Shown here piece by piece: positions 60,232 to 64,000 of a DNA stretch of 64,000 nt. Origin of the DNA: Hymenobacter rubripertinctus (GTDB taxonomy: Bacteria > Bacteroidota > Bacteroidia > Cytophagales > Hymenobacteraceae); the NCBI RefSeq assembly GCF_003583925.1, contig NZ_QYCN01000009.1, positions 51,183-115,182 of the forward strand, in the 5' to 3' direction. A program made the position numbers and the translations under genes. The notes beneath the pieces are model-generated. The model saw only the letters and a list, made by a program, of their open reading frames with translations. It had not been told where the DNA came from and ran no database searches. Within the stretch, counting starts at the first letter, position 1, and each line of letters begins with the position of its first letter.

Positions 60232-60540
60232 TTAATCAATGCGCAGTCTTTCCACAACCCGGCCCTCGCCCAGATGTTCGTGTACGATTTCGGCCGCGTC
60301 GCGGGGGCGCACGTTGCCGTAGGCCGTCCCGTGGGGATAGATGAGCAGGGCGGCCCCGGGGCCTTTTTTGCACTGCTTACACAGGTCGAGGCAGCTACAG
60401 GTCTGAATGCGCACTTTGCGCTTTTCACCGCCCAGCAGCAGCTTTTTCAGGCCCTGCTTCTTTACTTCTATTTTCAGGGCCCGGGCTACGTCGCGGCCCA
60501 CTTCATCCTTCTGAGCGGCACACACGAACAGGCGCGTCAT
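60232..60540 (-). CDS. (2Fe-2S) ferredoxin-domain protein, thioredoxin-like
   Basis: The 102-residue protein resembles thioredoxin-like [2Fe-2S] ferredoxins: LFVCAAQK at the start (first Cys near residue 6), RIQTCSCLDLCKQCKKGP in the middle with several cysteines, and the closing YPHGTAYGNVRPRDAAEIV strand-helix. It probably carries electrons or stores a cluster. The ATG at 60540 (MTRLFVC) is chosen; another at 60558 adds six residues. The next gene starts one base after its stop. Confidence 0.85.
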   Translation of the reverse strand: MTRLFVCAAQKDEVGRDVARALKIEVKKQGLKKLLLGGEKRKVRIQTCSCLDLCKQCKKGPGAALLIYPHGTAYGNVRPRDAAEIVHEHLGEGRVVERLRID

Positions 60541-60635
60541 GTTCTCTACTGACTTCACGCTATCAACTAATCAGAGCTAAAAAAAGGAAACCAGCGGCCA
60601 GCTGAATCAACGGACTCACGATGAATCAACGCCAA

Positions 60636-61025
60636 TCAATGATTCCCGTGCCAGCGGCGGTTCTGGAGCTTATACGCGGCCAGCTCCCGGTTCGACCAGA
60701 GCGTCTGGTAGATTTTCTGGTCTTGCGTGAGTTGGGGGTCGCGCTCCATGTAGCCCAGCAACTGGTGCACAAAGTCCTGGGCTTCATCCTTGATGAAGTA
60801 GAACACCCAATTGTCGAGGCGGCGGAAGTTGACGAGGCCCGCGTTTTTCAGGTACGTTAGTTGCCGGGAGGTTTTGGTCTGGGTGAAATCCAGAATCTGC
60901 TCCAGGTCGGAGATGCACATTTCCTGATTGCGCCACAGCAAATGCAGGATGCGCACCCGGCTCTCGTCGCCGAGGGCTTTGAATAATTGCTGGCCGAATG
61001 CAACGGTAAAGTGTTTGAGACGCAT
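60636..61025 (-). CDS. ArsR-family winged-helix regulator
   Basis: The 129-residue protein has an ArsR/SmtB winged helix: GQQLFKALGDESRVRILHLL, then CISDLEQILDFTQTKTSRQL with the recognition helix, and LTYLKNAGLVNFRRLDNWVF for the wing. The ELCVC metal box of ArsR is absent, so the ligand is not obvious. The ATG at 61025 fits the family; the frame extends to 61076. It is 95 bases upstream of the ferredoxin gene and may regulate that operon. Confidence 0.88.
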   Translation of the reverse strand: MRLKHFTVAFGQQLFKALGDESRVRILHLLWRNQEMCISDLEQILDFTQTKTSRQLTYLKNAGLVNFRRLDNWVFYFIKDEAQDFVHQLLGYMERDPQLTQDQKIYQTLWSNRELAAYKLQNRRWHGNH

Positions 61026-61113
61026 CTTTAGGCAAAAGCAGATAAGAGAGCCCGAAATGGGGTGGTGGGCCTCCAATTTAGGGGAAACCCGGCAGCGGCC
61101 CCCGAAAGTGCCG

Positions 61114-61121
61114 TATCTTTG
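61114..61121 (+). promoter_or_regulatory. -7 element for the carboxypeptidase-regulatory-like gene
   Basis: TATCTTTG is an exact match. Transcription would start near 61128, which argues for a start codon at 61140 or 61158 rather than 61131. Confidence 0.6.
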
Positions 61122-61157
61122 TCGTCTGTAATGGCTTGTATGTTCTCCGTGGCTCGA

Positions 61158-61826
61158 ATGCGTATTTCTTTTTTACCTGCTTTACTGCTCCTGCTGGTGG
61201 CGCTGCTGCTGCCCGGCCGGAGCCGGGCGCAGGGTCAGCGCCCGGTGGTGCAGTTCACGGGCATCGTGGCCTCCGGCGACTCGCTGCTGGGCGTGCCCGG
61301 GGCGGCCATCTTCGTGCCTAAAGCTGGTCGGGGCACTACCACCAACGAGTACGGCTACTTCTCACTGCCCGTGCTGACCGGCGACAGTATCATCATCCGC
61401 AGCCTGGGCTACCGTAACCAGTACGTCATCATTCCCGAGGCCTACCCGCGCCAGAGCTACTCCGTGATTGTGCAGCTTAAGGAAGACGCCACCATCCTGC
61501 CCGAAGTGCGCATTTTCCCCTACGCCACCGAGCGGGCGTTCAAGGAAGCCTTCCTGGCCATGAAAGTGCCTTCGGAAAAGGACCGCACCCCCGCCGACAA
61601 GCTCAACGAGCAGGTCATGCGCCGCATGTTCAACAACCTGCCCGTCACCAGCATGGGCAACTACCGCCAGACCCTGCAAAACCAGCAGTACGACCAGCAG
61701 CGGCGCATGGGCTTCGGGGCCACCCCGGCCACCAACAACCCCCTGCTTAACCCCTTCAGCTGGCTCCAGCTCATCAAGCAGGTGAAAGACGGCGAGTTTA
61801 AGAAGAAAGAAGGCGTGGATTACTGA
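61158..61826 (+). CDS. Secreted carboxypeptidase-regulatory-like domain protein
   Basis: The 222-residue product has a signal peptide (FLPALLLLLVALLLPGRSRAQ) when started at 61158; ATGs at 61131 and 61140 are also in frame. A carboxypeptidase-D-regulatory-like beta sandwich covers about 30-115 (VVQFTGIVASGDSLLGVPGA, NEYGYFSLPVLTGDSIIIRS). The rest is polar and helical (ERAFKEAFLAMKVPSEKDRT), with a Gln-rich stretch and a basic end FKKKEGVDY. Such proteins are exported and often accompany outer-membrane systems. Function unknown. Confidence 0.82.
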   Translation: MRISFLPALLLLLVALLLPGRSRAQGQRPVVQFTGIVASGDSLLGVPGAAIFVPKAGRGTTTNEYGYFSLPVLTGDSIIIRSLGYRNQYVIIPEAYPRQSYSVIVQLKEDATILPEVRIFPYATERAFKEAFLAMKVPSEKDRTPADKLNEQVMRRMFNNLPVTSMGNYRQTLQNQQYDQQRRMGFGATPATNNPLLNPFSWLQLIKQVKDGEFKKKEGVDY

Positions 61827-61915
61827 GGGGCTGAAAAAAGAACTGCTCAACCCCAACCTTTCAACCATTCGCCGCTATATGCAGTACAGCTACTGTTTGA
61901 CCTGCTGATTTTGCT

Positions 61916-63298
61916 ATGGACACCAACCTGCCGCGTACCTCCCAGCCCCGTATCGTAATTATTGGCTGCGGCTTTGCCGGGCTGCGGCTGGCTAAAGATC
62001 TGGCCGACGCCCCCGTTCAGGTGGTGGTTATCGACCGCAACAACTACCACAACTTCCAGCCCCTGCTGTATCAGGTGGCTACCGGGGCCCTGGAAGCCGA
62101 CAGCATTGCCTACCCGATTCGTAAGATTTTCGCGGGCCAGCCGAACTTCTTTTACCGCATGGCCGACGTGCAGCGGGTGGATGCCGGGCGCAATACGCTC
62201 GTTACCAACATCGGCGAAATCGGCTACGACCACCTCGTGCTGGCTACCGGCTCGCTCACCAACTTCTTCGGCCTCGACAGCATTGAGCAGAACGCCATGC
62301 AGATCAAGAGCATCCCCAATGCTCTGAACCTGCGCAGCTACCTGTTCCAGAATTTCGAGAAGGCCCTGCTCACCGACGACCCCGCCCAGCGCCAGGCCCT
62401 GCTGAACGTGGTGGTGGTGGGTGGTGGCCCCACGGGCGTGGAAATCTGCGGTTCGCTGGCCGAAATGCGCAAGGACGTGCTGCCCCAGGATTACCCCGAA
62501 CTGGACCTGAAGCAGATGGAAATCTACCTCATCGAGTCGGGCGCAGAGGTGCTGGGGCCGATGAGTAAGGACTCGCAGGTACAGGCCAAAAAGTACCTGG
62601 AGGACATGGGAATCCACCTGCGCCTCAACACCCACGCCCAGCGTTTCGAGGCCGGTAAGCTCTACTACTCCGAAACCGAGTTTATCCGCACCGAAAACCT
62701 GATTTGGGCCGCTGGCGTGAACGGGGCGGCCGTCGAAGGGCTGCCCGAAACGGTGGTGGCCCGCAACAAGCGCATCAACGTGGACACCCAGAATCGGGTG
62801 CTGGGCCTGGCCAACGTGTACGCCATCGGCGACGTGGCCAACCTGGCCACCGACGAAATGCCCCGCGGCTACCCCATGCTGGCCCCCGTGGCCATTCAGC
62901 AGGCCGAGCAGCTGGCCGATAACTTCCGGCACCTGCTGCGGGGCGAGCCGCTCAAGCCGTTCAAGTACGTCAACAAGGGCAGTATGGCCATCGTGGGCCG
63001 CAACCGCGCCGTGGTAGATTTGCCCGGCAACACGCAGTTCGGGGGCTTCTTCGGCTGGCTCACCTGGCTGTTCGTGCACCTGATGACGCTGGTGGGCTTC
63101 CGCAACAAGGTTGTCACGCTCATCAGCTGGGGCATCAGCTACTTCAGCTCCGACAAAGCCCTGCGCCTCATCATCCGGCCCTATAAGCGCTACGATTTCA
63201 AGGAGGACAAAGGCTTGGCTACGGCGATGCACAACGCCGCCACGCCCGAGTATCATCCGCCCGTACCCGCTCCCAACGCGGCCGTGGTGGGCGGGTAG
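61916..63298 (+). CDS. ndh: Type II NADH dehydrogenase (NDH-2)
   Basis: NDH-2 passes electrons from NADH to menaquinone without pumping protons. The 460-residue protein has the FAD-binding motif IVIIGCGFAGLRLAKDL, the quinone-site-like NFQPLLYQVATGAL, the NADH-binding motif VVVVGGGPTGVEICGSL, and AIGDVANL for the second FAD contact. The AQQAEQ-type VAIQQAEQLADNF is also present. The C-terminus has amphipathic/hydrophobic helices (WLTWLFVHLMTLVGF) for membrane contact. It coexists with complex I in the same region. Confidence 0.93.
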   Translation: MDTNLPRTSQPRIVIIGCGFAGLRLAKDLADAPVQVVVIDRNNYHNFQPLLYQVATGALEADSIAYPIRKIFAGQPNFFYRMADVQRVDAGRNTLVTNIGEIGYDHLVLATGSLTNFFGLDSIEQNAMQIKSIPNALNLRSYLFQNFEKALLTDDPAQRQALLNVVVVGGGPTGVEICGSLAEMRKDVLPQDYPELDLKQMEIYLIESGAEVLGPMSKDSQVQAKKYLEDMGIHLRLNTHAQRFEAGKLYYSETEFIRTENLIWAAGVNGAAVEGLPETVVARNKRINVDTQNRVLGLANVYAIGDVANLATDEMPRGYPMLAPVAIQQAEQLADNFRHLLRGEPLKPFKYVNKGSMAIVGRNRAVVDLPGNTQFGGFFGWLTWLFVHLMTLVGFRNKVVTLISWGISYFSSDKALRLIIRPYKRYDFKEDKGLATAMHNAATPEYHPPVPAPNAAVVGG

Positions 63299-63331
63299 CC
63301 CGGGGGCGTTGGGGGCGAGCGGCCATCCTGT

Positions 63332-63706
63332 TTACAGCGTGAACTCGCTCAGCGTCCGGCTCACGTCGTAGATGTTTTTATCGACCCGGAAAGTTTTGGT
63401 GATGGGCTCATTCATGCCGCGTACCCAGATTTTGAGCTCCGCATCAAGGTCGAAGTGGCCGGTGGTTTCGGTGGAGTAGCGTTCGATGTTGCGGTAGGGT
63501 ACGCTCAGATACTCCCGCTTCTTGCCCGTCACGCCCTGCTTGTCAATCAGAATCAGGCGCTTGGTGGTGAACACGAGCAGGTCGCGGATGATGGAGAAGG
63601 CCTTGCGCACCTCCTCACCGGGGGCCAGCAGCTGGCTCAGCTCCAGCTGAATGGCTTGGGCATCAGTTTCTGATGCGTTGCCGAGAATACCGTCGAAAAG
63701 TCCCAT
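63332..63706 (-). CDS. Bacterial PH-domain protein
   Basis: The 124-residue protein is a single bacterial pleckstrin-homology domain: LLAPGEEVRKAFSIIRDLLV, FTTKRLILIDKQG, EYLSVPYRNIERYS and a C-terminal helix. Such domains lack lipid-binding certainty. The N-terminal MGLFDGILGNAS resembles members seen in Firmicutes and Bacteroidota. It is a cytosolic protein of unknown role. Confidence 0.85.
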   Translation of the reverse strand: MGLFDGILGNASETDAQAIQLELSQLLAPGEEVRKAFSIIRDLLVFTTKRLILIDKQGVTGKKREYLSVPYRNIERYSTETTGHFDLDAELKIWVRGMNEPITKTFRVDKNIYDVSRTLSEFTL

Positions 63707-63743
63707 AGTAGATGGATAGGATGGTGGAAAAGAAGTTGAAAAG

Positions 63744-63998
63744 CTACAACTCTTCCACCAGTTCCCCGATGTTTTCCAGACCCAACTCTAGCAACGAGGT
63801 GCTCGGCGCCAGCTGCGCCACGGCCCATTGCTGCTCAATGAAAGCCACATCTTCGATGGAATATTCGAAATCCTGGTCCTCAATGGCCATCAGCGCCATC
63901 AGCGCCATCAGCTGCGCTTCGTAGCCCTGTTGAAAGACCATCTGGAAGAGCTCTTTCAATAAGTGCCGACAAGCAAACTGCGTGAGGGCATACACCAT
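63744..63998 (-). CDS. Small acidic protein of unknown function, possibly truncated by window
   Basis: The 84-residue frame begins at an ATG 2 bases from the window edge, so the true start may lie outside. The product is acidic and helical (EDQDFEYSIEDVAFIEQQW, LLELGLENIGELVEEL). It contains a run MALMALMA encoded by three perfect 9-base repeats (GCCATCAGC on the plus strand, 63886-63912), a place where copy number could vary. It ends 38 bases upstream of the PH-domain gene and may be its operon partner. No family recognised. Confidence 0.6.
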   Translation of the reverse strand: MVYALTQFACRHLLKELFQMVFQQGYEAQLMALMALMAIEDQDFEYSIEDVAFIEQQWAVAQLAPSTSLLELGLENIGELVEEL

Positions 63999-64000
63999 CG

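Noticed and set aside
61847..63256. Open frame of 469 codons opposite the NDH-2 gene
   Set aside because: NDH-2 on the plus strand has both dinucleotide-binding motifs; the antisense frame has none.
1..64000. tRNA, rRNA or riboswitch genes
   Set aside because: Reading the intergenic regions showed hairpins and dispersed repeats but no cloverleaf with TTCRA loop or CCA end, no rRNA core sequence and no known riboswitch core. A covariance-model scan would be needed to exclude small RNAs.

Overview
This window looks like a chromosome segment of a pigmented, GC-rich Cytophagales bacterium of the Hymenobacter type (phylum Bacteroidota). The evidence is a PorZ-like protein and a second protein with type IX secretion (T9SS) C-terminal sorting domains, the many lipoproteins, promoters of the Bacteroidota TAnnTTTG class, the PF06580/LytTR two-component pair, and an ABC permease fused to an M1 aminopeptidase. 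The genus is inferred from overall protein character; no search was run.

Layout. 0-8 kb: porZ-like and recO, then six consecutive FKBP-type prolyl isomerase genes on the minus strand. 8-20 kb: nrnA-like phosphoesterase, ndk, a nucleoside permease, an old-yellow-enzyme, sodA, tadA, two small secreted proteins, and an ABC transporter made of an ATPase and a permease-M1 peptidase fusion. 20-28.5 kb: aspS, followed by a small two-gene cassette (a 67-residue protein and a nucleotidyltransferase) and then a second, diverged copy of the aspS 3' end; PhyH dioxygenase, DnaQ-like exonuclease, a DUF937-OmpA fusion and an S41 peptidase lipoprotein. 28.6-46.1 kb: a full set of complex I genes on the minus strand, nuoA to nuoN. 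The set is split between nuoJ and nuoK by about 2.2 kb carrying three plus-strand genes (MaoC, ECF sigma factor, small membrane protein) and a DUF2314 lipoprotein gene attached to nuoJ. A very AT-rich orphan gene sits between nuoL and nuoM. 46-54.8 kb: two Uma2-family genes flanking an outer-membrane barrel protein and a LytS/LytTR-type pair, then pruA and an SRAP-domain protein. 55-64 kb: a large T9SS cargo with a phospholipase C-like zinc motif, a dNMP-kinase-like gene, a frameshifted SIMPL gene, a ferredoxin/unknown/YjjG-like operon, an ArsR regulator, a type II NADH dehydrogenase and short proteins.

The intergenic DNA is the most unusual part. Nearly every spacer holds a long inverted repeat. 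At least four families recur: a GTCATCCTGA...AAGGATC palindrome, a CCAGGGCTGAAGCCCTGG palindrome, hairpins whose arms are degenerate 7-base tandem repeats (five copies in or around the nuo cluster), and terminators ending in the same GA-GGAA-TC apex. No tRNA, rRNA, CRISPR array or transposase gene was seen.

The strongest lead for an undescribed system is the cassette behind aspS (22.1-23.1 kb). It looks like a compact mobile module that enters the 3' end of an essential gene and leaves behind a gene end whose 16 differences from the resident copy are all synonymous.
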